From the NCBI RefSeq assembly GCF_900167155.1, contig NZ_FUXU01000001.1, forward strand, positions 62,001 through 126,000: a DNA stretch of 64,000 bases. Direction: 5' to 3'. The stretch is from Enterovibrio nigricans DSM 22720. Its GTDB lineage: Bacteria; Pseudomonadota; Gammaproteobacteria; Enterobacterales; Vibrionaceae. The notes below the pieces were generated by a model, which searched no databases, had not been told where the DNA came from, and saw nothing but the letters and a program-made list of their open reading frames with translations. Of this stretch, positions 1-9,764 are shown in pieces. Numbering within the stretch: the stretch's first letter is position 1; every line of letters begins with the position of its first letter. The position numbers and the translations under genes were made by a program.

Positions 1-460
1 CACGCAGGGCTTTTTCATCTGCCTCGCGTTTCGCTTTCTCTTGAGCTTCACGCTTTGCTGCTTCTTCAGCTTCACGACGGGCTATTTCCTCAGCCTCACG
101 TTGTACTGCTTCTTCAGCTTCGCGTTGTGCAACTTCTTGAGCTACACGTTGTTCTTCTAGTTCGCTGCGCTTCACGTAGGTGCGTTTTTTACGCACTTCT
201 ACTTGAACATCCTTACTCTTTCCGCCAGCACCTGAAACACTCAAAGTGCTGCGTTTTTTGCGCTGTAACGTCAGTCGAGTTGGAGCGCTACCATCGTCGC
301 CATGCTCACGTTTTAAGTGAGTTAGCAAGGTTTGTTTCTCATCTTGGCTTACGTTATCGTCTGCCGATTTCTGAATGCCTGCGTCTTGTAATTGCTTCAG
401 CAAACGTTCTACCGGCGTATCAATCTCGCTCGCCAGTGCCTTAACTGTAACCTCTGACAT
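1..460 (-). CDS. infB: Translation initiation factor IF-2, N-terminal part (cut by window edge)
   Basis: IF-2 is the GTPase that brings initiator tRNA to the 30S subunit and drives subunit joining. Only the first ~153 residues are inside the window; the G domain lies beyond base 1. The start is the ATG at 460, preceded by GGAGGAGCAG. The visible protein begins [20 protein letters not shown], the IF2_N helical domain, followed by a long charged stretch rich in repeated REAEE/KREA units typical of the variable IF-2 linker. It lies 21 nt after the nusA stop, in the conserved rimP-nusA-infB order, so co-transcription is expected. In E. coli internal starts give shorter IF-2 forms; whether that happens here cannot be judged from this part. 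Confidence 0.95.
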   Translation of the reverse strand, partial: MSEVTVKALASEIDTPVERLLKQLQDAGIQKSADDNVSQDEKQTLLTHLKREHGDDGSAPTRLTLQRKKRSTLSVSGAGGKSKDVQVEVRKKRTYVKRSELEEQRVAQEVAQREAEEAVQREAEEIARREAEEAAKREAQEKAKREADEKALR

Positions 461-481
461 TCTGCTCCTCCTTTGCTGCGC

Positions 482-1969
482 TTAAGCTTCGTCGCTGAAC
501 CAGCAAATATTGCGTGCGGCCATGATAAGCTCGCCCGCTTTAACTTCATCCATTCCCTCGATATCTAAAAGATCGTCTGTACCTTGGTCAGCCAGATCTT
601 CTAGAGTACAAATGCCTTTCGCTGCTAGGCGGAACGCAAAATCACGCTCCAAGCCTTCCAGACCTAAAAGGTCTTCAGCTGGCTCAGCACCATCAAGGAT
701 TTCTTCTTTTGCCAACGCGATGGTGGTCAGTGCTTCTTTCGCACGGTTACGCAATTCTTCAACGGTATCTTCATCAAGACCGTTAATATCCAGAAGCTCA
801 GCTGCTGGAACATAAGCAACTTCCTCTAAAGAGGTGAAGCCTTCTTCTACAAGAACTGCTGCGAAATCTTCATCAATATCCAAGTGTTTACTGAACAGTT
901 CAATGGACTGGCCAGCTTCTTCCTGGTGTTTCTTCTGAAGGTCTTGAACAGTCATGACGTTCAGTTCCCAACCCGTTAGTTGAGAAGCCAGACGTACGTT
1001 CTGACCGTTGCGGCCGATTGCTTGAGCCAAGTTATCTGCCTCAACTGCAATGTCCATAGTATGTGAATCTTCATCGACAATGATCGATGCTACGTCTGCA
1101 GGAGCCATTGCGTTGATAACGAATTGCGCTGGATTACTATCCCACAAAACGATATCAATACGCTCGCCGCCCAGTTCACCTGAAACAGCTTGAACACGAG
1201 CCCCACGCATACCAACACACGCACCCACAGGGTCGATACGTTTGTCGTTCGTTTTAACCGCGATTTTCGCACGAGAACCTGGATCACGTGCAGCGCCCAT
1301 CACTTCGATCATCTCTTCGCCAATTTCTGGCACTTCAATGCGGAACAATTCGATCAGCATTTCAGATTTAGAGCGAGTCATGAACAATTGGAATCCACGC
1401 GCTTCTGGACGTACAGCATACAGCAAACCACGCACGCGGTCGCCTGGACGGAAGTTTTCACGTGGCAATTGGTCGTCACGCTGAATTGCCGCTTCTGCGT
1501 TGTTACCCAGATCAACGATAATCACATCGCGGTTTACTTTTTTAACAATACCGGTGATCAACTCACCTTCATTGTCCATAAATTGTTCAACCACTTGAGC
1601 GCGTTCAGCTTCACGTACTTTCTGTACGATTACCTGTTTTGCTGTTTGTGTAGTAATGCGGTCAAACGTCACTGATTCAATGTCGTCTTCAACAAAACCG
1701 CCTAGCTCTAGTGATTCGTCATCATACTGAGCAGCTTCCAACGTGATTTCACGAGTAGGTAGAACGACTTCTTCAACGACCAACCAACGACGGAAAGTGT
1801 CAAACTCGCCGGTTTTACGGTCAATCGCAACGCGGACGTCGATGTCTGCTTCATATTTTTTCTTTGTTGCCGTAGCCAGCGCCGTTTCTAATGCTTCAAA
1901 AATGCGCTCGCGAGGAACTGCTTTTTCGTTGGATACCGCTTCTACGACAGCCAAGATTTCTTTGTTCAT
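482..1969 (-). CDS. nusA: Transcription termination/antitermination factor NusA
   Basis: NusA binds RNA polymerase and nascent RNA, modulating pausing, Rho-independent termination and rRNA antitermination. The 495 residues match E. coli NusA in length. Visible order: N-terminal RNAP-binding domain (about 1-130), S1 domain (about 133-200, [16 protein letters not shown]), tandem KH domains (about 200-345, including [18 protein letters not shown]) and two acidic helix-hairpin repeats at the C-terminus (about 365-425 and 440-490), as in proteins that contact the RNAP alpha C-terminal domain. It starts at 1969 (ATG), 21 nt after the rimP stop, and is followed by infB on the same strand. Identity is unambiguous and nothing is missing. 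Confidence 0.98.
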   Translation of the reverse strand: MNKEILAVVEAVSNEKAVPRERIFEALETALATATKKKYEADIDVRVAIDRKTGEFDTFRRWLVVEEVVLPTREITLEAAQYDDESLELGGFVEDDIESVTFDRITTQTAKQVIVQKVREAERAQVVEQFMDNEGELITGIVKKVNRDVIIVDLGNNAEAAIQRDDQLPRENFRPGDRVRGLLYAVRPEARGFQLFMTRSKSEMLIELFRIEVPEIGEEMIEVMGAARDPGSRAKIAVKTNDKRIDPVGACVGMRGARVQAVSGELGGERIDIVLWDSNPAQFVINAMAPADVASIIVDEDSHTMDIAVEADNLAQAIGRNGQNVRLASQLTGWELNVMTVQDLQKKHQEEAGQSIELFSKHLDIDEDFAAVLVEEGFTSLEEVAYVPAAELLDINGLDEDTVEELRNRAKEALTTIALAKEEILDGAEPAEDLLGLEGLERDFAFRLAAKGICTLEDLADQGTDDLLDIEGMDEVKAGELIMAARNICWFSDEA

Positions 1970-1990
1970 GAACTAATGCCTCATTTAACC

Positions 1991-2446
1991 TTAAAATGAA
2001 GGGACCAGGTTGGCCTTGGCGATATTGCTCAGGGCGAACGCTTCTTCGTTGTCATCGACGCTGATGGTCACGGTCTCGCCTTCAATAGAAAGGATCTTTC
2101 CTTTCCACTTACGACGGTTTTCCATAGCCATTTTCAGTACAATAGTGACTTCATGGCCAATAAAACGCTGATAATGTTCAGCTTTAAACAGTGGACGCTC
2201 CAAGCCTGGAGAAGAAACTTCCAGACTGTAAGCAACAGTAATAGGATCTTCTACGTCCATCACTGCACTAACTTGACGGCTAACTTCAGCACAATCTTCT
2301 ACTGTAATACCGTTTTCGTGATCAATGAAGACACGAAGGGTTGAGTGCTGGCCAGCGCGTACGAACTCAAGCCCAACAAGCTCATAGTCCAAAGCCTCTA
2401 CAGGTGCTTCCAGCAAGGCGTGAAGCTGTTTTTCTAATCCTGTCAT
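1991..2446 (-). CDS. rimP: Ribosome maturation factor RimP
   Basis: RimP assists 30S subunit maturation, helping assembly of the S12/S19 region. The ATG at 2446 gives 151 residues starting [19 protein letters not shown], close to the 150 of the E. coli protein. A longer reading back to 2515 would run into the leader terminator hairpins and has no homologous residues, so it is rejected. Family signatures include LGLEFV-type strand ([11 protein letters not shown]), [21 protein letters not shown] and [14 protein letters not shown]. It is the first protein gene after the initiator tRNA and leads the rimP-nusA-infB group. Confidence 0.97.
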   Translation of the reverse strand: MTGLEKQLHALLEAPVEALDYELVGLEFVRAGQHSTLRVFIDHENGITVEDCAEVSRQVSAVMDVEDPITVAYSLEVSSPGLERPLFKAEHYQRFIGHEVTIVLKMAMENRRKWKGKILSIEGETVTISVDDNEEAFALSNIAKANLVPSF

Positions 2447-2545
2447 ACAAACCCCAGAAATAAAAAAAGGGCCTAAAGCCCAGTATTCATCCGAATGGTC
2501 ATCTTCAGATAACAAAAAACCCCGAATATCGGGGTTTTATGCAAC
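2447..2545 (-). promoter_or_regulatory. rimP leader with two terminator-like hairpins
   Basis: Reading on the minus strand after the initiator tRNA, two intrinsic-terminator shapes precede rimP: ACCCCGATATTCGGGGTTTTTT (plus coordinates 2514-2540) and GGGCTTTAGGCCC followed by seven T (2462-2482). A conserved attenuator-like rimP leader is known in gammaproteobacteria. The placement suggests that readthrough from the tRNA/secG unit into rimP-nusA-infB is limited here and could be controlled, for example by NusA itself. The hairpins are seen; the control is inferred. Confidence 0.7.
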
Positions 2546-2615
2546 TGGACCCTGATGCTATGGTTTCCCACAGCCAGCGACTGTCGTGGTCTCTATATGA
2601 CAATCGCTGATAAAG

Positions 2616-2692
<77 letters not shown>

Positions 2693-2766
2693 TCCGAACG
2701 GCGCACATTATATCGCCGTATCGCTCACTTTTACAAGTGAAACGCACCTCAAAGAGGATTTTTATT

Positions 2767-2853
2767 TGGTGCTGAGAGCGGGACTTGAACCCGCACGCCT
2801 CTAAAGGCACTGCCCCCTCAAGACAGCGTGTCTACCAATTCCACCACCTCAGC
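2767..2853 (-). tRNA. leuU: tRNA-Leu (GAG)
   Basis: An 87-nt class II tRNA on the minus strand, starting GCTGAGGTGGTGGAATTGG and ending CTCAGCACCA with CCA encoded. The anticodon loop CTTGAGG gives anticodon GAG, and the long variable arm (GCAGTGCC...GGCGTGC region) is typical of tRNA-Leu. It lies directly after secG and before the initiator tRNA, as leuU does in E. coli. Confidence 0.96.
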
Positions 2854-2860
2854 GAAATTT

Positions 2861-3190
2861 TTATTGTGGGATGTCGCTATTATTCGTAGCTGGCACTTCC
2901 ACAGACTGAGTCTGTTCCACTGGAACACTCAAGTCATCATACTCACCCACCACTTGGGTCTGCTTAGCAGTCATGTTACCCAAGACAAGGCTGAGAATGA
3001 AAAATATTGTTGCGAAAATCGCAGTCATTCGGGTCAAGAAGTTTCCAGAGCCGCCAGAGCCAAACACTGTGTTTGATGCCCCAGCCCCAAATGAGGCTCC
3101 CATATCTGCGCCTTTACCTTGTTGAACCAGTACCAGGCCTATTACACCAAGAGCGGCCAACAGATAAATCACAAGTAGAATTTCGTACAT
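2861..3190 (-). CDS. secG: Preprotein translocase subunit SecG
   Basis: SecG is the small accessory subunit of the SecYEG inner-membrane channel and stimulates SecA-driven export. The ATG at 3190 (109 residues, [20 protein letters not shown]) has AGGTGGA upstream; a GTG nine bases earlier lacks a better site. Two hydrophobic helices (about 3-22 and 50-70) flank the conserved loop [19 protein letters not shown] and a GSGGSGNFL turn, followed by a polar tail. It directly precedes tRNA-Leu and tRNA-fMet on the same strand, and glmM lies upstream. Confidence 0.96.
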   Translation of the reverse strand: MYEILLVIYLLAALGVIGLVLVQQGKGADMGASFGAGASNTVFGSGGSGNFLTRMTAIFATIFFILSLVLGNMTAKQTQVVGEYDDLSVPVEQTQSVEVPATNNSDIPQ

Positions 3191-3401
3191 GGGTTCCACC
3201 TATGTTCCAAATTGTTGAGCCAGCTGACCAAGTCGTTCACTAGCGCAACTCCCTTCAAATTGGGAGCGGGAGAATACTATCTAATGCCAGCATGTGAGAC
3301 AAGAGAAAAATGCAAAAAAACATGAGATTTCATTCCGTTTGCACATCTTGTAACCAAACCAACACTCCCGCCCCGTGTCTATTCCTTAAACAAACGCGCT
3401 T

Positions 3402-4739
3402 TTAGCAGTTTGCTTTTACAGCATCTGCTATTTCTAGTGCGTATGCTTGAACGTCTTCGGCGTTTTCGCCTTCCACCATAACGCGGATCAATGGCTCTGT
3501 TCCCGATTTGCGTAAAAGAACGCGGCCAGTATCACCCAGCTTAGCTTCCACCGCTGCCTTTGCTGACAACACCGCATCAGATTGCAATGGATCACTCTCG
3601 CCACTGTAACGCACGTTTTCGAGAACTTGTGGAAACATGCTCATGCCATCACACAATTCTTTCAAACTCATACCCGTACCGACCACACTTGCCAGTACTT
3701 GTAGCCCTGCAACAATAGCATCACCGGTAGTGACTTTATCCAGTAAAATAACGTGACCCGAATTCTCGGCACCAATACTCCAACCATTTTGCAGCAGTTT
3801 TTCCATCACATAACGGTCGCCGACTTTCGCCCGGGTGAAGGGGATACCTAAATTTTTGAGGGCAACTTCCATGCCCATGTTTGTCATTAGCGTACCCACA
3901 ACGCCGCCTTTCAGTTCGCCGCGGCGAAGTGATTCACGCGCTATGATATAGGCAATTTGGTCGCCATCGACTTTGTTGCCCTCATGGTCAACCATGATGA
4001 TACGGTCACCATCACCATCAAACGCAATGCCAAGTGCAGCACCTTCTTCGGTCACGCGTTTTTGCAACGCGCGCACATCGGTCGCACCCACTTCGTCGTT
4101 AATGTTGGTTCCATTTGGCTCAACGCCCATAGCAATAACGTCTGCACCGAGCTCTGAGAATACAGACGGTGCAATGTGGTAAGTTGCGCCATGCGCACAG
4201 TCGATCACGAGTTTGAGGCCTTTCAAGCTCATTTCTGACGGAAATGTTCCCTTGCAGAACTCAATGTAACGACCAGCAGCATCAACGATACGCTTTGCCT
4301 TACCCAACTCGGCAGACTCGACACACGTTAACGGCTTTTCAAGCTCAGCTTCTATCGCTAGCTCGATATCGTCTGGCAATTTTGTGCCTTCTGACGAGAA
4401 AAACTTAATACCGTTGTCATAAAACGGGTTATGCGATGCCGAAATAACTATCCCCGCTTCTGCACGGAAAGTTTGCGTTAAATACGCGATAGCGGGCGTA
4501 GGCATCGGCCCTGTAAATGCTGCTTGCAGGCCTGCTGCAGACAAACCCGCTTCCAGTGCGGATTCAAGCATATACCCTGAAATTCGGGTATCCTTACCAA
4601 TCAACACTTTTTTTGTGCCTTGCTGGCTCAATACTCGTCCAGCCGCCCAGCCGAGCTTAAGAATAAAATCGGGCGTGATAGGAAATTGACCCACTTTACC
4701 GCGAACACCGTCTGTGCCGAAGTATTTGCGTTCTGTCAT
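3402..4739 (-). CDS. glmM: Phosphoglucosamine mutase
   Basis: GlmM converts glucosamine-6-phosphate to glucosamine-1-phosphate on the way to UDP-GlcNAc, needed for peptidoglycan and LPS. The protein has 445 residues, the same as E. coli GlmM. The active phosphoserine lies in SASHNP with Ser102 at the E. coli position; the metal loop DGDGDR and the sugar and phosphate loops ([19 protein letters not shown]) follow in order. Its ATG overlaps the folP stop by one base (TAATG), so the two are translationally coupled in a folP-glmM unit downstream of ftsH. Confidence 0.98.
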   Translation of the reverse strand: MTERKYFGTDGVRGKVGQFPITPDFILKLGWAAGRVLSQQGTKKVLIGKDTRISGYMLESALEAGLSAAGLQAAFTGPMPTPAIAYLTQTFRAEAGIVISASHNPFYDNGIKFFSSEGTKLPDDIELAIEAELEKPLTCVESAELGKAKRIVDAAGRYIEFCKGTFPSEMSLKGLKLVIDCAHGATYHIAPSVFSELGADVIAMGVEPNGTNINDEVGATDVRALQKRVTEEGAALGIAFDGDGDRIIMVDHEGNKVDGDQIAYIIARESLRRGELKGGVVGTLMTNMGMEVALKNLGIPFTRAKVGDRYVMEKLLQNGWSIGAENSGHVILLDKVTTGDAIVAGLQVLASVVGTGMSLKELCDGMSMFPQVLENVRYSGESDPLQSDAVLSAKAAVEAKLGDTGRVLLRKSGTEPLIRVMVEGENAEDVQAYALEIADAVKANC

Positions 4740-5587
4740 TATGATTCTCCAAGTAAAGCTGCTGCTTCTTTCATCGTGTGAACAACACGAACAACATCAG
4801 AAGTCTCATTCACATCGTGAACACGAATGATCTGAGCTCCTTTCATCGCAGCAATGGTGGCGCAAGCTAAACTGCCCCCAAGAATATCTGAAGGGGCTTT
4901 ATCCAAAAGTTTAAATATCATCGACTTTCTCGACATACCCGCTAACACAGGGAGTCCATGACGATGAAAATGCTCCAAGTTCGCAAGGAGCTGGTAGTTA
5001 TGTGTCTGAGTTTTACCAAAGCCAAAACCTGGGTCTAAAATAAGTTGGCTTTTTTTTATACCCGCCTCTTCACAAGCGGAAATTCTGTCTTCAAAGAAAG
5101 TGTCGATATCTGCAAACAAATCATCGTAAGTAGGATTGGTTTGCATCGTCCGGGGCAGGCCTTGCATGTGCATAAGGCAAACAGGCACCTCGACTTCAAC
5201 AGCAGCGCTTAATGCTCCGTCTTCTTGCAGCGCCCTTACGTCATTAATGACGTCCGCCCCAGCTCGCACGGCCTCACGCATCACTGTGGCTTTACTTGTA
5301 TCAACGGAGATCCAACAGTCAAAGCGAGAACGAATGGCTTCAATGGAGGGAATCACACGCGCTAGCTCATCCTGCTCTGAAACATTCGCGGCACCGGGCC
5401 TTGTTGACTCACCGCCAATATCCAGAATTGTCGCACCTGCATTTAGCATAGCTTCCGCGTGGTGAAGTGCCGCATCCAAGTGATTGAATTTTCCACCATC
5501 AGAGAAAGAATCAGGTGTAACGTTAAGGATCCCCATTACCTGAGGCGTAGATAAGTCGAGTACTTTCGTTTTGGCAGTCAGTTTCAT
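4739..5587 (-). CDS. folP: Dihydropteroate synthase
   Basis: FolP condenses p-aminobenzoate with hydroxymethyl-dihydropterin pyrophosphate in folate synthesis and is the sulfonamide target. The 282-residue protein shows the TIM-barrel signatures [14 protein letters not shown] (about 19-32), [12 protein letters not shown] (about 60-71), DPGFGFGKT (about 186-194) and the pterin/phosphate region GMSRKS. The start ATG at 5587 lies about 40 nt after a terminator that separates it from ftsH. It overlaps glmM by one base. No resistance-type insertion is evident around the substrate loops by eye. Confidence 0.97.
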   Translation of the reverse strand: MKLTAKTKVLDLSTPQVMGILNVTPDSFSDGGKFNHLDAALHHAEAMLNAGATILDIGGESTRPGAANVSEQDELARVIPSIEAIRSRFDCWISVDTSKATVMREAVRAGADVINDVRALQEDGALSAAVEVEVPVCLMHMQGLPRTMQTNPTYDDLFADIDTFFEDRISACEEAGIKKSQLILDPGFGFGKTQTHNYQLLANLEHFHRHGLPVLAGMSRKSMIFKLLDKAPSDILGGSLACATIAAMKGAQIIRVHDVNETSDVVRVVHTMKEAAALLGES

Positions 5588-5629
5588 GAGAGGACTTTGT
5601 TTGAAAAGAAAATTTACTGCAGATAAAAG

Positions 5630-5657
5630 AAAAACCCCGAGTTCCCTCGGGGTTTTT
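5630..5657 (-). terminator. Intrinsic terminator after ftsH
   Basis: AACCCCGAGGGAACTCGGGG followed by a T run on the minus strand, 16 nt past the ftsH stop. The mirrored A/T runs would also work on plus. It partly isolates ftsH from folP-glmM. Confidence 0.85.
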
Positions 5658-5673
5658 CACTATCAGAACGCAA

Positions 5674-7626
5674 TTAAGCTTCCGATTTACCGTCTGGGTC
5701 AACAGGCTTATTTCCTGTATCCAGTTCATCGGTAGAAGGCGGAACGTCTGAGTTTTGCGTTTCTGCATCCGGTTTTTTCGGCGTATTGTCCGAGTTATCA
5801 CCGTCGGTCGTCCAGCCTGCTGGCTCACGAACAGGGCGACGTAACATCAGGTCGTCAATTTGAGCCGCATCGATGGTTTCATATTTCATCAGCGCGTCTT
5901 TCATCGCATGCATGATGTCCATATTCTCTTCGATGATCTTGCGTGCACGTAAATAGTTGCGCTCAATTAACAGACGAATTTCGCCATCAATCAAACGAGC
6001 GGTTTCATCTGACATGTGCTTGCTTTGTGTAACAGAGCGACCTAAGAAAACTTCGCCTTCATCTTCTGCATACAGAAGTGGGCCCAGTTTTTCAGAAAAG
6101 CCCCACTGCGTGACCATTTTGCGTGCAATGTCCGTTGCGCGTTCAATATCATTAGACGCACCCGTAGACACTTTATCGACACCGTAAATAATCTCTTCTG
6201 CCAAACGGCCGCCATAGAGGCTAGAAATCATTGATTCAAGGTGCTGACGAGACATACTTACACGATCTTGCTCTGGCAAGTACATCGTCACACCCAACGC
6301 TCGACCGCGTGGGATGATAGATACTTTATAAACAGGGTCATGTTCTGGCACCAAGCGACCAACAACTGCGTGACCCGCTTCGTGGTACGCTGTTGACTCT
6401 TTGATCTCTTCTGACATCACCATTGATTTGCGCTCTGCACCCATCATGATTTTGTCTTTCGCCAGTTCAAACTCAACCATAGAGACAACGCGCTTATTAC
6501 CACGTGCCGCAAACAAGGCTGCTTCATTCACAAGGTTCGCTAGATCTGCACCAGAGAAGCCCGGTGTACCACGAGCAATCAGTGATGCCTCAACGTCACT
6601 GCCCAACGGTACTTTACGCATGTGAACTTTAAGGATTTGCTCACGACCACGAACGTCTGGCAGACCAACAACAACTTGGCGGTCAAAACGACCAGGGCGA
6701 AGCAGTGCAGGGTCAAGTACGTCTGGACGGTTAGTTGCTGCGATAACGATAATACCTTCGTTACCTTCAAAACCATCCATTTCAACCAGCATTTGGTTCA
6801 ATGTTTGTTCACGCTCATCGTGACCACCACCAAGACCTGCGCCACGCTGACGACCTACGGCGTCAATCTCATCGATGAAGATGATACAAGGTGACGCTTT
6901 CTTCGCTTGTTCGAACATGTCACGAACGCGTGATGCGCCCACACCCACGAACATTTCAACGAAGTCAGAACCTGAAATGGTAAAGAATGGGACTTTCGCC
7001 TCACCAGCAATGGCTTTTGCCAGCAGCGTTTTACCCGTACCCGGAGGACCAACCATCAGTACGCCTGTCGGGATCTTACCGCCCAGTTTCTGGAAACGGC
7101 TAGGATCACGCAGATAGTCCACCAACTCTTTGACGTCTTCTTTCGCTTCGTCACAGCCTGCAACGTCTGCGAATGTCGTTTTGATTTGCTCTTCACTCAT
7201 CATTCGAGCTTTAGATTTACCAAACGACATGGCGCCTTTGCCACCACCGCCTTGCATCTGACGCATGAAGAATATCCACACACCGATAAGCAGTAGCATT
7301 GGGAACCAAGAAATGAAGATCGAAGCAAGAATGCTTGGTTCTTCTGGTGGTGTACCACGAACCTGAACTTTGTGGTTGATCAAATCATCCAGCAGTTTAG
7401 GGTCCTGCAGTACAGGCATGTAGGTGACATAGCTCGTGCCATCACGACGCGTCACCTTCAGTTCGCGATTATCGAACTGTACATCCTGTAGTTTGTCTTG
7501 TCCTATCTCTTGGACGAACGAAGTGTAGTCATTTGGACGGCCTGCGCTGTCGCCTGGTCCAAAGCTTTGGAACACAGACATCAACACAACAGCGATAACC
7601 AGCCATAGAATCAGGTTTTTTGCCAT
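5674..7626 (-). CDS. ftsH: ATP-dependent zinc metalloprotease FtsH
   Basis: FtsH is the membrane-anchored AAA+ protease that degrades misfolded membrane proteins, sigma-32 and LpxC. From the ATG at 7626 ([20 protein letters not shown], as in E. coli) it has 650 residues; a TTG three codons upstream is the only other candidate. Visible: a first membrane helix (about 4-24), periplasmic domain, second helix (about 98-121), Walker A GPPGTGKT (about 193-200), Walker B IIFIDEID (about 248-255), the AAA second region of homology, and zinc motif HEAGH (about 415-419). The C-terminal tail is acidic and polar. rlmE lies upstream on the same strand, the usual rlmE-ftsH pair. Confidence 0.98.
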   Translation of the reverse strand: MAKNLILWLVIAVVLMSVFQSFGPGDSAGRPNDYTSFVQEIGQDKLQDVQFDNRELKVTRRDGTSYVTYMPVLQDPKLLDDLINHKVQVRGTPPEEPSILASIFISWFPMLLLIGVWIFFMRQMQGGGGKGAMSFGKSKARMMSEEQIKTTFADVAGCDEAKEDVKELVDYLRDPSRFQKLGGKIPTGVLMVGPPGTGKTLLAKAIAGEAKVPFFTISGSDFVEMFVGVGASRVRDMFEQAKKASPCIIFIDEIDAVGRQRGAGLGGGHDEREQTLNQMLVEMDGFEGNEGIIVIAATNRPDVLDPALLRPGRFDRQVVVGLPDVRGREQILKVHMRKVPLGSDVEASLIARGTPGFSGADLANLVNEAALFAARGNKRVVSMVEFELAKDKIMMGAERKSMVMSEEIKESTAYHEAGHAVVGRLVPEHDPVYKVSIIPRGRALGVTMYLPEQDRVSMSRQHLESMISSLYGGRLAEEIIYGVDKVSTGASNDIERATDIARKMVTQWGFSEKLGPLLYAEDEGEVFLGRSVTQSKHMSDETARLIDGEIRLLIERNYLRARKIIEENMDIMHAMKDALMKYETIDAAQIDDLMLRRPVREPAGWTTDGDNSDNTPKKPDAETQNSDVPPSTDELDTGNKPVDPDGKSEA

Positions 7627-7676
7627 GTCACTCAAGGTGTTAGCCCCGCGGAAACTAGTTTGATATAGGTAGATTA

Positions 7677-8306
7677 CTACAGTTTATAACCTGTAGCCAC
7701 AATGTAGACTTCTCGTGAACGTGCACGGGAAGAATCAGGTTTACGAATTTTAACAGCTTTGAACATGCTACGCACTTCAGCCAAGTACTGATCAAAACCT
7801 TCGCCTTGAAATACTTTGACAATAAATGCGCCGTTTGGTGCCAACACTTCTCGACACATTTCCAGTGCAAGCTCAACAAGATACATTGCACGTGGTTGAT
7901 CTGACGCCAGGTTGCCACTCATGTTTGGTGCCATATCAGACATTACAACATCCACCATGTCAGGTTGAATGCGATCTAACAAAGCATTAAGCACGGCTTC
8001 CTCACGAAAGTCGCCTTGCAAGAAACTTACGCCTGGTAAAGAGTCCATTGGCAGAATATCACAGGCAATTACTTGTCCTGACTCACCCACTTGCTCTGCC
8101 GCATATTGCGACCAACCGCCTGGGGCTGCACCGAGATCGACGATTGTCATGCCCGATTTCAGCAACTTATCTTTACCTTGAATTTCTTCAAGCTTAAAAA
8201 TCGCTCTAGAGCGATAACCTTTTTTCTGGGCTTCCTGAACATATTTATCATCAAAATGTTCTTTCAACCAGCGCCCGGAACTCGCTGAGTGTTTATTTTT
8301 ACTCAT
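7677..8306 (-). CDS. rlmE: 23S rRNA 2'-O-methyltransferase RlmE (FtsJ/RrmJ)
   Basis: RlmE methylates U2552 of 23S rRNA in the A loop, a late step of 50S assembly. The protein has 209 residues with the SAM-binding strand and loop [12 protein letters not shown] (about 57-68). The catalytic triad K38, D124 (in SDMAPNMSG) and K164 (in FIVKVFQG) falls at the E. coli numbering. It begins at 8306 and is divergent from yhbY, about 130 bases away. It is the first gene of the rlmE-ftsH group. Confidence 0.97.
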   Translation of the reverse strand: MSKNKHSASSGRWLKEHFDDKYVQEAQKKGYRSRAIFKLEEIQGKDKLLKSGMTIVDLGAAPGGWSQYAAEQVGESGQVIACDILPMDSLPGVSFLQGDFREEAVLNALLDRIQPDMVDVVMSDMAPNMSGNLASDQPRAMYLVELALEMCREVLAPNGAFIVKVFQGEGFDQYLAEVRSMFKAVKIRKPDSSRARSREVYIVATGYKL

Positions 8307-8438
8307 CTTTTACTCATCCCATACTACTGTCACAGTCAACCTGCGAACGAATCAGGGGGGGATATTTGTTCAATTTGGATAGATATGGCGGTAGAATGTC
8401 ACGTTTTCAACCCCGATAAAACAACAAATCGAGTCAAC

Positions 8439-8735
8439 ATGAATCTAAGCACAAAACAAAAACAGTATCTGAAAGGTCTGGCACACAATCTGAAACCAGT
8501 AGTTTTGATGGGTGCAAACGGTCTGACAGAAGCTGTGCTTGCTGAGATTGAAATCGCTCTCGATCATCACGAACTGATCAAGGTTAAAGTTGCATCTGAA
8601 GATCGCGACACTAAAAACCTGATTGTAGATGCAATTGTTCGTGAATCTAAGGCAGAGAAAGTTCAGGTTATCGGTAAGACCCTGGTACTTTACCGTCAAA
8701 GCCAAGAGCGCAAAATCGAGCTACCACGCAAATAA
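8439..8735 (+). CDS. yhbY: Ribosome assembly RNA-binding protein YhbY (CRM domain)
   Basis: YhbY is a small CRM-domain protein associated with pre-50S particles. The ATG at 8439 gives 98 residues, MNLSTKQKQYLKGLAHNLKP, matching the family start; an upstream extension to 8289 overlaps the rlmE start and has no homology. Visible motifs are the GxxG loop in VLMGANGLTEAV and the basic surface ALDHHELIKVKV. It lies between the divergent rlmE and convergent greA, as in E. coli and Vibrio. A strong terminator follows directly. Confidence 0.95.
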   Translation: MNLSTKQKQYLKGLAHNLKPVVLMGANGLTEAVLAEIEIALDHHELIKVKVASEDRDTKNLIVDAIVRESKAEKVQVIGKTLVLYRQSQERKIELPRK

Positions 8736-8738
8736 AAG

Positions 8739-8760
8739 AAGGCCGCTAAGCGGCCTTTTT
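8739..8760. terminator. Terminator shared by yhbY and greA
   Basis: AAGGCCGCTAAGCGGCCTTTTT: an 8-bp stem with a T run on plus directly after yhbY. The A tract in front makes it weakly usable for greA on minus as well. Confidence 0.85.
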
Positions 8761-8801
8761 CATATCAGCAATCGAAACAATCGCTAACATTTTTTTTCGA
8801 C

Positions 8802-9275
8802 TTAAGCGTACTTCACGCTGTCGATTTCGAACTCTTTCACGCCGCCCGGTACAGTGATTGATACTTCATCACCTTCTTCTTTACCGATCAGGCCTCGTGC
8901 TATGGGTGAATTGATAGAAATCAGGTTCTGTTTGATATCGGCTTCATCATCACCCACGATTTGATACGTCACTTCGTCATCAGTATTGCAGTCAATCAAC
9001 GTCACCGTTGAACCAAAAATAACTTTACCGTTTTTTGGCATTTTTGAAATATCAATAATCTGAGCAACAGATAACTTATACTCGATGTCACGAATCTGTG
9101 CTTCACAGATACCCTGCTCTTCACGAGCGGCGTGATATTCTGCGTTCTCTTTCAAGTCACCCAGTTCACGTGCCTCTGCAATTGCTTGAGTAATAATCGG
9201 GCGACGCTTCATCAGGCGCTCAAGCTCTTGGCGCAGCTGCTGTTCGCCGCGCAAAGTCATTGGTACTTTATCCAT
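8802..9275 (-). CDS. greA: Transcription elongation factor GreA
   Basis: GreA rescues backtracked RNA polymerase by stimulating cleavage of the nascent 3' end. The chosen ATG at 9275 ([18 protein letters not shown], 157 residues) lies 11 nt after AGAGG; an ATG nine bases upstream is too close to that site. The N-terminal coiled coil (about 8-75) ends at its tip with the acidic pair in [16 protein letters not shown], the residues that coordinate the catalytic magnesium. The C-terminal FKBP-like domain contains [16 protein letters not shown]. The gene is divergent from ompU, with 489 bases between them. Confidence 0.96.
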   Translation of the reverse strand: MDKVPMTLRGEQQLRQELERLMKRRPIITQAIAEARELGDLKENAEYHAAREEQGICEAQIRDIEYKLSVAQIIDISKMPKNGKVIFGSTVTLIDCNTDDEVTYQIVGDDEADIKQNLISINSPIARGLIGKEEGDEVSITVPGGVKEFEIDSVKYA

Positions 9276-9536
9276 AAATGACATTACCTCTATAGCCAAA
9301 ACCAACGGGATTTAGCAAAAACAAAGCCACGCCCAAACAATGAAGTGAGCGCGGCAAACGAATCTTTATCATTTCAGTGTAAACAAGTTAAACGAAGAGG
9401 TCATCAAAGATTTTATCGACACTAAACATGTCGCTGCTGAATGCACAAAATCTCAACAGGTTAAGCATGTTTTTGATTGCAAATCCCGGATCAGAATCAC
9501 GAAAACACAAACAAATACAGAGATTTACATCGCAAT

Positions 9537-9557
9537 AAAACATAAAAAAACATAAAT
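9537..9557 (+). promoter_or_regulatory. Tandem AAAACATAAA repeat, possible ToxR-type site
   Basis: AAAACATAAA occurs twice head to tail (9537-9546 and 9547-9556), one helical turn apart, about 210 bp upstream of ompU. A TNAAA-N5-TNAAA match with one mismatch falls at 9543-9557. ToxR activates ompU from A-rich upstream sites in V. cholerae. The repeat is seen; its use by ToxR is a guess. Confidence 0.35.
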
Positions 9558-9709
9558 GAGAGGCAGTTCACGAAACCCTCACAGCCAGTTGTAACCATAT
9601 GTTTTTAAGGTGTTTATTTTGAATCTTCAGCATTTAAGCTTCGATATGCATCAGTTTTTTGAATGTTTTACTAACAGTCCTTTTTAGTGAGCGGTTACAA
9701 ACAGTTCAT

Positions 9710-9734
9710 CGGGATGTTGGGAGATAACATCCCG
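9710..9734 (+). promoter_or_regulatory. ompU 5' leader stem-loop
   Basis: A perfect 9-bp stem, CGGGATGTT (9710-9718) with AACATCCCG (9726-9734), closes a 7-nt loop GGGAGAT. It is followed by an A tract and then the Shine-Dalgarno AGGA (9754-9757) of ompU. As the A run follows the stem, it is no plus-strand terminator. It may stabilise the abundant porin mRNA or act as a protein or sRNA site. Confidence 0.6.
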
Positions 9735-9764
9735 AAAAAAAACAATTTTTAAAAGGACAACGTA

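Larger units (their letters stand above)
9276..9764. other. Intergenic region between greA and ompU
   Basis: A 489-bp non-coding stretch, AT-rich in its central and right parts. It must hold the divergent greA promoter and the ompU control region. I find a tandem 10-bp repeat and a 5'-leader hairpin, listed separately. Several TTGAAT-type elements occur (9619, 9659), but no -35/-10 pair is good enough to name. Confidence 0.6.

Noticed and set aside
1190-1675. 161-codon plus-strand ORF inside nusA
   Set aside because: It is an antisense shadow of nusA, with no ribosome site and unnatural composition (many His, Asn, Phe, Thr).
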